64,000 nt of DNA from Hoeflea sp. (GCA_020637795.1 JACKJT010000002.1:372001-436000); one strand, 5' to 3'; shown: positions 48,467 through 57,481, counted from the stretch's first letter. A program made the numbers and translations. The notes: generated by a model from the letters alone, not told the origin.

Positions 48467-50470
48467 TCAGGCAGCCCGCGAGGCCTTCTCCGCGTTCTTG
48501 CGCAGCATGTCGGGCGGGGTTGCCTCCTCGACCAGTTGCGCAATCGCAGCCTCAAGCGTCATCGACACCTGATCGCGGCTTCCGAGCCTGCGGACATTGA
48601 CCGCCTGCTCCTCGGCTTCGCGCATGCCGCAGACCAGGATCACCGGCACCTTGGCCAGCGAGTGCTCACGGACCTTGTAGTTGATCTTCTCGTTGCGGAA
48701 GTCGGTTTCCACCTGAAGCCCGGCGTCGCGCAGCTTCTGGGCGACGGATGCGCCGTAGTCATCGGCCTCGGAGGTGATCGTTGCAACGACAACCTGCAGC
48801 GGTGCGAACCACAGCGGCATGTGACCTGCATGGCTTTCGATCAGGATGCCGAGGAAACGCTCGAGCGATCCGCAGATCGCCCGGTGCACCATCACCGGCT
48901 GCTTCTTTTCCGAATCCGAACCGATATAGAAGGCGCCGAAGCGTTCGGGCAGGTTGAAGTCGACCTGGGTGGTTCCGCACTGCCAGTCGCGGCCGATCGC
49001 ATCGCGCAGGGTGTACTCGAACTTGGGTCCGTAGAACGTCCCCTCGCCTTCGTTGATGCCGACCTTGATGCGGCTGTCCTCGCGCGCCATGCGCTCGAGC
49101 GCACGCTTCAGGATCTCCTCGGCATGATCCCACATGGCATCGGTGCCAACACGCTTTTCCGGCCGTGTAGCGAGCTTGACCACCACTTCCTCAAAGCCGA
49201 AATCCTTGTAGACCGACATCATCAGATCGTTGATCTTCAGGATCTCTGCCTCGAGCTGCTCTTCGGTGCAGAAGACATGCGCGTCATCCTGCGTGAAGGC
49301 GCGCACCCGCATCAGCCCGTGCAGCGCGCCCGACGGTTCGTAGCGGTGCACATTGCCGAACTCGGCGAGCCTGACCGGCAGGTCGCGGTAGGATTTCAGC
49401 CCGTGCTTGAAGATCTGCACATGGCCGGGGCAGTTCATCGGCTTGAGCGCAAAGATCCGGTTGTCGGCTTCCTCGTCGTCCGGATTGGTGAAGGCATGGG
49501 CGGATTTCACCGCGAACATGTTCTCCTGGTACCAGCCCCAGTGACCGGAGGTCTCCCACAGGCTCTTGTCGAGGATCTGCGGCGCGTTGACCTCTTCGTA
49601 GTCATTCTCAAGCCGCCGTCGCATGTAGGCGACGAGGTTCTGGAACATCTTCCAACCCTTGGAGTGCCAGAACACCACGCCCGGCCCTTCTTCCTGGAAA
49701 TGGAACAGGTCCATCTCCCGGCCAAGCCGACGATGGTCGCGCTTTTCCGCCTCCTCGAGCATGTGCAGATAGGCGTCAAGCTCGGCCTGCTCGGCCCAGG
49801 CGGTGCCGTAGATGCGGGTCAGCATGGTATTGTTGGAATCGCCGCGCCAGTAGGCGCCCGCCACCTTCATCAGCTTGAAAGCGGTGCCGATCTGTCCGGT
49901 CGAGGCCATATGCGGACCGCGGCAGAGGTCGAACCAGTCGCCCTGCTTGTAGATCTTCAGATCCTGGTCGGCGGGAATCGCCTCGATCAGCTCGACCTTG
50001 TAGGCCTCGCCCTTGTCCTCGAACACCCGCCTGGCTTCGTCGCGCGACCAGACCTCCTTGGTGAAGGGCTTGTTGCGGGCGATGATCTCCTTCATCTTCT
50101 TTTCGATCACCGGCAGGTCTTCCGGCGTGAACGGCTGGTTCCTGGCGAAATCGTAGTAGAATCCGTTTTCGATCACCGGTCCGATCGTCACCTGCGTGCC
50201 GGGAAACAGCTCCTGCACGGCCTCGGCCATCACATGCGCGGTATCGTGCCGGATCAGCTCCAGCGCGCGCGGATCGGTGCGGGTGACAATCTCCAGCGCG
50301 CCATCCCGGACCGGATCGCTCAGATCGGTGAGTTCACCGTCGAGTGCGATCGCGACAGCCTTCTTGGCAAGCGACTTGGAAATCGATTCGGCAACCTCGC
50401 GGCCGGTCGTGCCTGCCGGATAGTCGCGCTTGGAGCCATCGGGAAATGTGAGGGATACGGCGGATGCCAT
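48467..50470 (-). CDS. thrS: Threonyl-tRNA synthetase
   Basis: A 667-residue class II synthetase charging tRNA-Thr. Domains: N-terminal TGS (VSLTFPDGSKRDYPAGTTG), the editing SAD domain (HDTAHVMAEAVQELFPGTQVTIGP, FYYDF), catalytic core (MNCPGHVQIFKHGLKSYRDLPVR with zinc-site Cys, RAFTQDDAHVFC, GTTQVDFNLPERF, HRAICGSLERF), and anticodon-binding domain. ATG at 50470 gives the usual start; the upstream frame is spurious. It is the last gene of a unit with the Fe-S scaffold, yidD and DUF2267 genes. Confidence 0.97.
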   Translation of the reverse strand: MASAVSLTFPDGSKRDYPAGTTGREVAESISKSLAKKAVAIALDGELTDLSDPVRDGALEIVTRTDPRALELIRHDTAHVMAEAVQELFPGTQVTIGPVIENGFYYDFARNQPFTPEDLPVIEKKMKEIIARNKPFTKEVWSRDEARRVFEDKGEAYKVELIEAIPADQDLKIYKQGDWFDLCRGPHMASTGQIGTAFKLMKVAGAYWRGDSNNTMLTRIYGTAWAEQAELDAYLHMLEEAEKRDHRRLGREMDLFHFQEEGPGVVFWHSKGWKMFQNLVAYMRRRLENDYEEVNAPQILDKSLWETSGHWGWYQENMFAVKSAHAFTNPDDEEADNRIFALKPMNCPGHVQIFKHGLKSYRDLPVRLAEFGNVHRYEPSGALHGLMRVRAFTQDDAHVFCTEEQLEAEILKINDLMMSVYKDFGFEEVVVKLATRPEKRVGTDAMWDHAEEILKRALERMAREDSRIKVGINEGEGTFYGPKFEYTLRDAIGRDWQCGTTQVDFNLPERFGAFYIGSDSEKKQPVMVHRAICGSLERFLGILIESHAGHMPLWFAPLQVVVATITSEADDYGASVAQKLRDAGLQVETDFRNEKINYKVREHSLAKVPVILVCGMREAEEQAVNVRRLGSRDQVSMTLEAAIAQLVEEATPPDMLRKNAEKASRAA

Positions 50471-50579
50471 GGCAGTCTCTCCTAGATCCAGTCCCGCCAA
50501 CGAACGCGGGTGGTTGAGGTTGGTGTGTGCAGGGCGGCGTTTACGCGATTTGGCCAAGGCGGGCAAGGGTTTCGCCGGT

Positions 50580-50996
50580 TCATTCCCAGAACGCCGCCGC
50601 CTGTCGCGGCAACTGGCCAAGAGCGGCGTCGAAGGCGGCGCTGTCGCACCGCGACCGGATCGCGGCTGCCACGACCCACAGCGCTCCGGGCGGGGCAAGA
50701 TTGTGATCGCCCCGAACCTCGCGCACCTCCTCGTCATATACGGCGGGATCGGCAAATGGCTTCTTCTCTTCGCCAGGCTTCCAGTCCGCGACAAACATTG
50801 CCGAAACAATGGCTGGCAATACGCCGGCGAACACCAGTGTCTGATCGGCATCCAGCCTGCTCCGGAAAACCCTGAGGAAACCGAAGAGAACTGCATAAAC
50901 CTGATGGCGTGTGGTCAGATCCAGCTTGTCCATCAACTCGACAAGCAAGGCTTCGAACCGTTGTTGGGCCAGCATGTACTGCTGCGGCACCGTCAC
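50580..50996 (-). CDS. DUF2267 family protein
   Basis: A 138-residue helical protein: YMLAQQRFEALLVELMDKLDLTTRHQVYAVLFGFLRVFRSRL (read in parts) and VLPAIVSAMFVADWKPGE fit DUF2267. A GTG start at 50996 is supported by AGGAAA eight bases upstream and lies two bases after the yidD stop. Function unknown; the helical bundle may be a stress or scaffold protein. Its place within a tight yidD-thrS unit is worth noting. Confidence 0.88.
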   Translation of the reverse strand: MTVPQQYMLAQQRFEALLVELMDKLDLTTRHQVYAVLFGFLRVFRSRLDADQTLVFAGVLPAIVSAMFVADWKPGEEKKPFADPAVYDEEVREVRGDHNLAPPGALWVVAAAIRSRCDSAAFDAALGQLPRQAAAFWE

Positions 50997-50998
50997 GG

Positions 50999-51334
50999 CT
51001 ATTTCCTGTCTTTCGAAGGTCTGGCAAACCGCCACGGCGCCCACCACACCTGCCGCGGATCCAGCGTTTCGGGCACATTGTCGATGCCGTGAGTGCCGCC
51101 GGGTCCGCAGCGGCCGACACGGAACAGCGCAAGCCATCCGCCCTTCCACAGACCGTGTCTTGCGATGGCCTCGTAACCATACTCGGAACAGGTTGGCAGA
51201 TGCCGGCAGGAATTGCCGATGAATCCGGACAGGGTCAGTTGATAGAACCGCACCAACCCGGTGCCCAGAAGCCGTCCGGGCGTCCTGGGCCAGGGCCCGC
51301 GCCAGTTCCGGCCCTTCGCATCCGATGCGCTCAA
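50999..51334 (-). CDS. yidD: Membrane protein insertion efficiency factor YidD
   Basis: A 111-residue YidD: RFYQLTLSGFIGNSCRHLPTCSEYGYEAIARHG is the family core with the CRHxPTCSxY motif, then KGGWLALFRVGRCGPGGTHGIDNVP. YidD is a small membrane-associated protein that aids YidC-mediated insertion. It is usually next to rnpA and yidC, but in rhizobia it is often next to this NifU-like gene. Its start overlaps that gene by four bases. Confidence 0.96.
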   Translation of the reverse strand: MSASDAKGRNWRGPWPRTPGRLLGTGLVRFYQLTLSGFIGNSCRHLPTCSEYGYEAIARHGLWKGGWLALFRVGRCGPGGTHGIDNVPETLDPRQVWWAPWRFARPSKDRK

Positions 51335-51780
51335 GCCGCGTCTTCCTTGCCCTTGCGCGCCGCGATCTGGTCGAGGCAGTCGACCACGGCGTCGAAGGTC
51401 AGCAGTGTCGAGGCGTGCCGCGCCCGATAGTCCCGCACCGGCTCGAGGAACTTCAGATCGGCAAACCGGCCTTCCGGGGCCGGACCGTTTTCCTTGAGCA
51501 TCCTGCGCATGGTTTCGCGCACTTCGCGCAACTCCGTTGCACTCGCGCCGATGATGTTGCGCGCCATGATCGACGAGGACGCCTGGCCGAGCGCGCAGGC
51601 TTTGACGTCATGGGCGAAGTCGGACACCCGGTCGCCGTCCATCTTCAGCCAGACCTTGACCTTGGATCCGCACAGTTTCGAGTGGGCTGAGGCTTCCGCA
51701 TCCGCATCCTCAAGGGAACCGATGCGCGGAATATTGCCGGCGAATTCCAGGATCCGGGCATTATATACATCATCGATCAT
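51331..51780 (-). CDS. Iron-sulfur cluster scaffold, NifU/IscU-like
   Basis: A 149-residue IscU-type scaffold: ARILEFAGNIPRIG, HSKLCGSKVKVWL (first Cys), VKACALGQASSSIMA (second Cys), and the third Cys in TFDAVVDCL, the three ligands of scaffold-type proteins. It would pass an Fe-S cluster to acceptor enzymes. It is the first gene of the unit with yidD, DUF2267 and thrS. SufU or NifU naming is not resolved, so no symbol is given. Confidence 0.92.
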   Translation of the reverse strand: MIDDVYNARILEFAGNIPRIGSLEDADAEASAHSKLCGSKVKVWLKMDGDRVSDFAHDVKACALGQASSSIMARNIIGASATELREVRETMRRMLKENGPAPEGRFADLKFLEPVRDYRARHASTLLTFDAVVDCLDQIAARKGKEDAA

Positions 51781-52079
51781 CGCTTCGGACCTTTCCCTGG
51801 ATCTGCGTCCCGGATTTCGCGTCCCGCCATTCGGGTTGCGACATCAGAAGGCGGCGTCCATCTCGACGCGCGCCTTTAGATGATTATATAGTACCTGTCA
51901 GGCGTTCGGCAAAACCTGTTTGCCGCGCGTCGAGGGAGACCGTGCCGGAGGGCTTGCGCCCGAAAGCCCCGGAACCCGCCGGATATGAAATGCGGCGCTG
52001 CCAGCATTGTTGTCCGAGTGCGTGGTCCGATTGAATGCGAACAACGTAAAGGGTGCAATTCCCTACGGAGACCACGAGC

Positions 52080-52682
52080 ATGGATGCCATCGTCAAGAAC
52101 CTGAATGCCAAGGACAACCGCCCGACGGAAGCCGAGGCCGAGGAAGCCGTCCGCACGCTGTTGCGCTGGGTTGGCGATGACATCACCCGCGAAGGCCTGC
52201 GCGACACGCCGAAGCGCGTGGTCAAGGCCTACAAGGAGCTGTTTTCCGGCTACGACCAGGACGCCGAGGAAGAACTCGGTCGCACCTTCGAGGAAGTCGC
52301 TGGCTATGACGACATCGTGCTGGTCAAGGACATCCCGTTCTTTTCCCATTGCGAACACCACATGGTCCCGATCATCGGCAAGGCCCATGTCGCCTACCTG
52401 CCCGACGGCAAGGTGCTTGGCCTGTCAAAGATTGCCCGGGTGATCGAGATCTTCGGACGCCGGTTGCAGATCCAGGAAACCATGACCGCCCAGATTGCCC
52501 ACTCCATCGACGATGCCTTGCATCCGCGCGGCGTTGCGGTGATGATCGAGGCCGAGCACATGTGCATGGCCATGCGCGGCATCAAGAAGCAAGGCTCGAC
52601 AACGATCACCACGACCTTTACAGGCGCGTTCAAGTCGGATCCGCACGAACAGGTCCGCTTCATGACATTGATCAGGGGTTGA
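52080..52682 (+). CDS. folE: GTP cyclohydrolase I
   Basis: A 200-residue FolE, first step of tetrahydrofolate synthesis (GTP to dihydroneopterin triphosphate). Core: LLRWVGDDITREGLRDTPKRVVKAYKELFSGY, FFSHCEHHMVPIIGKAHVAYLP with zinc ligands Cys and His, LGLSKIARVIEIFGRRLQIQE, and the third ligand in EHMCMAMRGIKKQGS. The ATG at 52080 has GGAG nine bases upstream. It lies 27 bases before hisI, so they may be co-transcribed. Confidence 0.97.
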   Translation: MDAIVKNLNAKDNRPTEAEAEEAVRTLLRWVGDDITREGLRDTPKRVVKAYKELFSGYDQDAEEELGRTFEEVAGYDDIVLVKDIPFFSHCEHHMVPIIGKAHVAYLPDGKVLGLSKIARVIEIFGRRLQIQETMTAQIAHSIDDALHPRGVAVMIEAEHMCMAMRGIKKQGSTTITTTFTGAFKSDPHEQVRFMTLIRG

Positions 52683-52709
52683 ATGCGAACCCCGAACTGA
52701 GGGGTTCCC

Positions 52710-53159
52710 ATGACGTCTTCATTCAAGGCAGCACCTGCCGACAAGACCGCGCTTGAGGAAGGTGCCGATCTGTCGCCGCGTTTCGACGCCAACGGCCTGA
52801 TCACGGCGGTTGTCGCGGACAGCCGCGACAACGCGGTGCTGATGCTTGCGCACATGAACGAGGAAGCTCTCAGGCTGACCATCGACACCGGTGTCGCCCA
52901 CTACTGGAGCCGGTCGCGCAATGCGCTTTGGAAGAAGGGCGAGACCTCGGGCAATCTGCAGATGGTCGATGAAATCCGCGTCGATTGCGATCAGGACGCG
53001 GTTCTGCTCAAGGTCCGGGTCAGCGGCGCCGATGCGACCTGCCACACTGGCAGACGCTCCTGTTTCTACCGGAAAGTGGTCGGCAGGGACGGCGAAACCC
53101 GGCTTGAAATCGACTCCGAGCCGCTTTTCGACCCCGCCTCCGTGTATACCGATCATTAG
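52710..53159 (+). CDS. hisI: Phosphoribosyl-AMP cyclohydrolase
   Basis: A 149-residue HisI, third step of histidine synthesis. Motifs: HMNEEALRLTIDTGVAHYWSRSRNALWKKGETSGN, the metal-binding DCDQDA, and zinc cysteines in ATCHTGRRSCFYR. The N-terminal 30 residues are an extra, rhizobial-type extension. It follows folE closely, an order known from other rhizobia. Confidence 0.96.
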   Translation: MTSSFKAAPADKTALEEGADLSPRFDANGLITAVVADSRDNAVLMLAHMNEEALRLTIDTGVAHYWSRSRNALWKKGETSGNLQMVDEIRVDCDQDAVLLKVRVSGADATCHTGRRSCFYRKVVGRDGETRLEIDSEPLFDPASVYTDH

Positions 53160-53269
53160 GCAAGCTGCACCATTTTGAAGCAGCAATCAGTCTCCTTCAC
53201 CAATTTGCAACCCAACTCTGGTGTCATCGACTTGAACGCGGGGGAGTGTTCGGCGGGGAAGAAAAGACA

Positions 53270-54244
53270 ATGCTGAACTGGAACATGAGCCGTACCACAG
53301 AGCCAGTGACTGCCGCAGACGCAGGCAGTGTAATGGCCATGACACCGGTGGGTGGGATGCAACACAAGCCTGCGGAAAAACCAAAGATTGCCCTCGCTCT
53401 GGGCGGCGGCGCCGCGCGCGGATGGGCCCATATCGGTGTCCTGCGCGCGCTGGACGAAGCCGGCGTCGAGGTTTCAATGATAGCCGGAACCTCCATCGGC
53501 GCCCTGGTCGGAGGCTGCTACCTGGCCGGACGGCTGGACGAGCTGGAAAATTTCGCCCGCAGCCTGACCATGCGCCGGATTGCCGGACTGCTGGACTTCG
53601 CCATCGGCGGCGGCGGCCTGTTTGGCGGGATGCGGCTCAACGACCGCATGCAGGAACACCTGATCGGCGTCAATATCGAGGATCTCGACCGGACCTTCGT
53701 CGCGGTCGCCGCGGAACTCAACACCGGCCACGAAGTCTGGATTTCGTCGGGATCGCTGATTACCGGCATCCGCGCCTCCTATGCGCTGCCGGGAATTTTC
53801 GAACCGGTCCGCTGCAACAACCGGACATTGCTCGACGGTGCGCTGGTCAACCCGGTGCCGGTATCGGTCTGCCGCGCCCACGAGCAGCCGCTCGTCGTGG
53901 CGGTCAACCTGCATTACGACCTCTACGGCCGCTCGGCGGTGATCAAGCACACGGCAAGCGAGCCCGCTCCCGCCTATGACGGCCCCGAACGGCGCCAGAA
54001 GCCGCGCGAGAGCCGTATCGGCATGACCTCGGTCATGGTCCAGGCGTTCAACATCATCCAGGACCGGATTTCACGGGCGCGCCTCGCCGGCGATCCGCCC
54101 GATCTGTCGCTGCATCCAAGACTGTCGGATATTGGCCTGTCTGAATTCCACCGCGCCAGCGAAGCCATCGACCGTGGCTACCAGGAAGCCTCCGCGAAAC
54201 TCGGCGAAATCATGCGCATGCAGGCGATCCTGTCCCCGGCCTGA
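53270..54244 (+). CDS. Patatin-like phospholipase family protein
   Basis: A 324-residue patatin/RssA-like protein. Oxyanion loop GGGAARGWAHIG (45-56), nucleophile Ser75 in GTSIGALVGG, and Asp189 in LLDGALVNPVPV form the Ser-Asp dyad. The N-terminal 35 residues are probably disordered. The C-terminus has a helix-rich tail with HRASEAIDRGYQEA. It is likely a lipid hydrolase at the inner face of the membrane; the target lipid is unknown. The start follows GGGGAAGAAAAG. Confidence 0.9.
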   Translation: MLNWNMSRTTEPVTAADAGSVMAMTPVGGMQHKPAEKPKIALALGGGAARGWAHIGVLRALDEAGVEVSMIAGTSIGALVGGCYLAGRLDELENFARSLTMRRIAGLLDFAIGGGGLFGGMRLNDRMQEHLIGVNIEDLDRTFVAVAAELNTGHEVWISSGSLITGIRASYALPGIFEPVRCNNRTLLDGALVNPVPVSVCRAHEQPLVVAVNLHYDLYGRSAVIKHTASEPAPAYDGPERRQKPRESRIGMTSVMVQAFNIIQDRISRARLAGDPPDLSLHPRLSDIGLSEFHRASEAIDRGYQEASAKLGEIMRMQAILSPA

Positions 54245-54344
54245 GCCGGTGCCTCGGTCACGAATGGTAGTCATCACGGACAGGCCACATTTGCCGGGTG
54301 CACACGCCAACCGGCGGCAACTCCAGACCAGCAGTCCCGCGCGA

Positions 54345-54773
54345 TCAGCCCGCGATATAGGCCTTGATCTCCTCGGCCTCGCGCTCCACGTCTTCGATGC
54401 GCCGCCGCACCACGTCGCCAATCGAGATGATCCCGATCAAGGCGCCGTCCTTTTCGACCGGCAAATGCCTGAACCGCCCATTGGTCATCAGTTCCATTAC
54501 CTGATTGATGCTGTGATCTTCGCCACAGGTGGTCACCTTGGACGTCATGATGGCCGAAATTGGCGCAGAAAGCGCGGCCGCGCCTTTCGATGCCACGGCC
54601 CGGACGATATCGCGTTCGGAAAGAATGCCCGCTATCTTGCCGCCATTACCGGTCACCACGACCGCGCCGATCTTGTTATCGGAAAGAAATCGCACCGCTT
54701 CCTCGGTTCCCATCGTGGGATTCACGGTGACGACGTTGCGACCCTTCTGGTCAAGTATCTGTTTAACAGTCAT
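54345..54773 (-). CDS. CBS domain pair protein
   Basis: A 142-residue protein made of two CBS motifs (EEAVRFLSDNKIGAVVVTGNGGKIAGILSERDIVRAV, given in two parts, and NQVMELMTNGRFRHLPVEKDGALIGIISIGDVV). Such Bateman modules bind AMP, ATP or other adenosyl ligands and regulate partners. No fused effector domain. A single gene, convergent with the patatin gene. Confidence 0.93.
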   Translation of the reverse strand: MTVKQILDQKGRNVVTVNPTMGTEEAVRFLSDNKIGAVVVTGNGGKIAGILSERDIVRAVASKGAAALSAPISAIMTSKVTTCGEDHSINQVMELMTNGRFRHLPVEKDGALIGIISIGDVVRRRIEDVEREAEEIKAYIAG

Positions 54774-55038
54774 TCAATCCTCCTTCCGCCATAAGCCTCA
54801 CTGTCCCCGGCGCTCCCCAACGCCGGGAACATATGGTGCGCTTGAACCGGGGCGTTTGCAAGTCTTCGGACCTTCCAGCGCATGGCGGTCGACCGACATC
54901 CACACACCTGTCGCAGAACGGGTCAAATGGCCACGAAAATCCATGAATTCTTGGGGATAGGACCCTCACCGAGATCACCGGGCCCACCGAGGTTGGAGTC
55001 CGCACCCCTAGCACCCTGTGGAATCGGGTCCGGACGGG

Positions 55039-55761
55039 TCAGTGCGGCTCGATCGGATCGAACAGCGAAAACGCGAGGAATCCGAACAGGAAGCCGCCGA
55101 CATGCGCCTCCCAGGCGATGGCGGAAACGGCGATGCCGAATGAAAAACCGACCGCGGCCAGCAGGTTGATGCCGAACCAGACGACGAGAAATCCGAAAAC
55201 CATACGATTGCGGAGCGATTGCCTGACGCTCAGCCGACGGTTGAGATGCGCCTTGTCACGCCGGAAACCGCCGCCATCGCCAAAGGCGAACCGCGCGGCC
55301 GCCCCCATCAGCGCCGAAACGACCCCGGATGCGCCGACCATGACGCTCTGCTCACCCCAGTGAAAGGCGAGGAACAGCGCCGCCGAGGCGACCGCACTCA
55401 AGAGCCAGAAGACGAGAAACCTGATCCAGCCGATGCGGCGCGCGACCACCGCGCCAAAGGCCGCAAGCCAGAACGAATTGAGCGCCAGATGGGCGTAACC
55501 GCCATGAAGCAGCGAATAGGTGACGGGCGACCAGAGATAGGGACCGGCCTGCCCCGCAATCCCGAAGTCGTAACGCTGCGGGATGAACGCCGTCTGCAGA
55601 TAGATCTCGAGCACCGCGGCCCGCGGCAACAGCGAATCGAGCGCCACCTGCACTGCGACCATCACCAGGAGCATCGCCAGAACCACATTCGGCAGATTGA
55701 AGACCGGTTCGTTTCGCGGCAATTGCGGTCCGGGATTCGTTGCGTCGTGCTCGTGGCTCAT
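55039..55761 (-). CDS. Rhomboid-family intramembrane serine protease
   Basis: A 240-residue protein with six or seven helices. Catalytic dyad Ser145 in GASGVVSALMG and His220 in WEAHVGGF, with Asn95 in HLALNSFWLA, all as in rhomboids, which cut single-pass proteins within the membrane. The ATG at 55761 was chosen; the longer frame runs into a terminator and cannot be translated sensibly. The leader upstream carries stem-loops and a terminator on this strand (see separate entry), which might regulate it. Confidence 0.93.
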   Translation of the reverse strand: MSHEHDATNPGPQLPRNEPVFNLPNVVLAMLLVMVAVQVALDSLLPRAAVLEIYLQTAFIPQRYDFGIAGQAGPYLWSPVTYSLLHGGYAHLALNSFWLAAFGAVVARRIGWIRFLVFWLLSAVASAALFLAFHWGEQSVMVGASGVVSALMGAAARFAFGDGGGFRRDKAHLNRRLSVRQSLRNRMVFGFLVVWFGINLLAAVGFSFGIAVSAIAWEAHVGGFLFGFLAFSLFDPIEPH

Positions 55762-55838
55762 GCGAAACCGCTCTCCGTCGTTCCAATATCCATCCGACGA
55801 GCAGTAGAACCCGTACCGCACAGTGGCAACCGCCGGGC

Positions 55839-55870
55839 AAAAAAAAGCCGCTCGCATGGTGCGAACGGCT
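55839..55870 (-). terminator. Orphan rho-independent terminator upstream of the rhomboid gene
   Basis: Stem AGCCG-x-TCGCA paired across a three-base loop, then eight Ts in the minus-strand direction. It lies 78 bases upstream of the rhomboid start on the same strand, with no minus-strand gene before it. Confidence 0.65.
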
Positions 55871-55925
55871 GGTCGAGTCCCCTCGTCCTAATTTGTGCTG
55901 AAGGAACGTCCTTCAAGAACTGATG
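55839..55925 (-). ncRNA. Candidate small RNA or attenuator leader
   Basis: On the minus strand, in transcription order: a stem-loop with arms TGAAGGA/TCCTTCA (55899-55915), a short CGAG/CTCG hairpin (55874-55885), and a terminator stem of 11 pairs (55846-55870) followed by eight Ts. The C/A mismatch of this stem on the plus strand becomes a G-U pair on the minus strand, which indicates minus-strand transcription. No gene ends upstream of this terminator, so it ends either an independent small RNA or a leader before the rhomboid gene 78 bases on. The 5' end is not determined. Confidence 0.4.
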
Positions 55926-56102
55926 CCCCAGGATGGCACGCCGCGCCGGCCACCGCAAACGCAACCCAATGTTAACCTTAACGCCACCGCCGTGGCATGG
56001 TTTTCGCATCGTTAACACCAAAGACCCGCTGTCGAGTTCCGATTGCGCCAAAACGGCACATATGTGAACGCCGACAGCCCCGGAAACCACGGTGGCGACA
56101 AG
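55926..56102. other. Divergent promoter region of PAS gene and small RNA candidate
   Basis: Contains repeated GTTAAC/TTAACC words (55971-55982, 56011-56016), which slightly resemble CtrA half-sites but are not spaced as TTAA-N7-TTAA. No gene is supported here. Confidence 0.35.
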
Positions 56103-56729
56103 ATGAAACACAAAAACAGCTTTGAGCTCTTCGAATACTGGACCGAAAAACGCGGCGGACGCGCAGCACCCAGCAGAACCGATATCGAGCCCGCCGACAT
56201 CCGCACCCTTTTGCCGAATGTCTTCATCTGCGACCTCGCGGCTGACAACCAGCTCAACTTCCGTCTCGCCGGCACCGCGCTCTGCGCGCTTCACGGGCGG
56301 GAACTGAAAGGAACGGCATTTGCCTCGCTCTGGCTGGCCGACGGCATGCGCAATGCCGGACGAACTGGCGCATCGGTCGCAACCGGCGCAACGCCCGCCG
56401 TCATGTCTCTCGATTGCCTGAGCCAGGGCGGACGGGTTGCGCAAGCCGAGATGCTTCTGCTTCCCATCACCGGGCCCAGCGGTCTCAACGATCGCCTGAT
56501 CGGGCTGTTGTCGGTCTTTGACCCGCCCTACTGGATCGGCCACGAGCCGGTTGTCGGCTTTTCGACGACGGGCATCCGCTTCATCGACCAGACCCGCAAT
56601 CCGGTGTTCCTTGCCAACCGCCCCGAAGTCAGGATGCCGGCCCCCGCCCCGACATTTGCCGCGGGGTTCAATGCCAATCGCCGGAAAGTCGCGCATCTGG
56701 TTGTACTTGACGGTGGCCGTCGCGATTAA
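56103..56729 (+). CDS. PAS domain-containing protein (PAS_5/DUF1457 type)
   Basis: A 208-residue protein beginning MKHKNSFELFEYWTEKRGGRAAPSR, the usual start of this alphaproteobacterial PAS group. The PAS-like core includes LPNVFICDLAADNQLNFRLAGTALCALHGRELKG. No output domain is fused. I chose ATG 56103 since it fits the family; a TTG at 56043 would extend it by 20 residues. It lies 86 bases upstream of a PilZ protein gene, a common pairing in rhizobia, suggesting a signalling module. Confidence 0.85.
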   Translation: MKHKNSFELFEYWTEKRGGRAAPSRTDIEPADIRTLLPNVFICDLAADNQLNFRLAGTALCALHGRELKGTAFASLWLADGMRNAGRTGASVATGATPAVMSLDCLSQGGRVAQAEMLLLPITGPSGLNDRLIGLLSVFDPPYWIGHEPVVGFSTTGIRFIDQTRNPVFLANRPEVRMPAPAPTFAAGFNANRRKVAHLVVLDGGRRD

Positions 56730-56815
56730 CGGGTGTATTCGGGCTTTGCTTACCCATTGTTAACATTGCCCGGATTAACATGTGAGCTCAATCGCCAGGG
56801 AATCGACAGGCTTTC

Positions 56816-57427
56816 ATGTTGACCGCAACCACCGCACAGCACCCGTCCGATACGCCAGACCACGGGGAACAGAAGTTCCATCGCGTGACAATCTCGGTGC
56901 AGGGCCGCTTCATGCGTGCGGATCATTCAGAGCACGACTGCATCGTTGATGCGATGTCGCCCTTCGACGCCGTGATCAACAGCGGCTCCCGGCCGGAAGT
57001 CGGAGAGCGTATCGTCGCCTATGTCGACTACATCGGCCGGATCGAGGGCAAGGTGGTCGATTCGGGGCTCCGCTCCTTCACCATCTCGCTGAACGCCACC
57101 GACCGCAAGCGCGACAAGCTTTCCGCCCAGCTGACCTGGCTCGCCAACAAGCATGAACTCGGATTGCCCGAAGACCGCCGCCACGAGCGTGTCTCGCCAA
57201 GCAATCCCGTCTCCGAGATCCGCCTTGACGATGGCCGCCGTTATCCGTGCCGCATCATCGACCTCTCCGTCTCCGGCGCCGCGGTTGAAATCGACGTTCG
57301 CCCGGCCTTCGGAACCATGGTGCTGCTCGGCAACATGCGCGGACGCGTGGTGCGCCATTTCCAGGAAGGCATCGCCATGGAATTCATGACGCTGCAGCCG
57401 GAAGAATCCATCAATCAGTTGTCGTGA
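56816..57427 (+). CDS. Tandem PilZ-domain protein
   Basis: A 203-residue protein with two PilZ-like units. The second (about 118-195) has the c-di-GMP-binding elements RRHERVSP (RxxxR) and DLSVSGAAVEI (DxSxxG), then MRGRVVRHFQEGIAMEFM. The first unit (about 20-100) has HRVTISVQGRFMR but lacks the DxSxxG motif (DAMSPFDAV), so only one site is likely to bind c-di-GMP. Terminator right after the stop. Confidence 0.9.
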   Translation: MLTATTAQHPSDTPDHGEQKFHRVTISVQGRFMRADHSEHDCIVDAMSPFDAVINSGSRPEVGERIVAYVDYIGRIEGKVVDSGLRSFTISLNATDRKRDKLSAQLTWLANKHELGLPEDRRHERVSPSNPVSEIRLDDGRRYPCRIIDLSVSGAAVEIDVRPAFGTMVLLGNMRGRVVRHFQEGIAMEFMTLQPEESINQLS

Positions 57428-57454
57428 AACCGGGCTAACGCGAGCGCCCAATCC

Positions 57455-57481
57455 AACCGGCCCTCAGCGGCCGGTTTTTTT
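57455..57481 (+). terminator. Rho-independent terminator of the PilZ gene
   Basis: Arms AACCGGCC and GGCCGGTT with a six-base loop, then a run of seven Ts, 27 bases after the stop. Confidence 0.85.

Noticed and set aside
48536..50485. A 649-residue open frame antisense to thrS
   Set aside because: Same effect; thrS has every synthetase motif on the other strand.
55971..56016. GTTAAC/TTAACC words as CtrA sites
   Set aside because: Half-sites are not arranged as TTAA-N7-TTAA; chance in a promoter region cannot be excluded.
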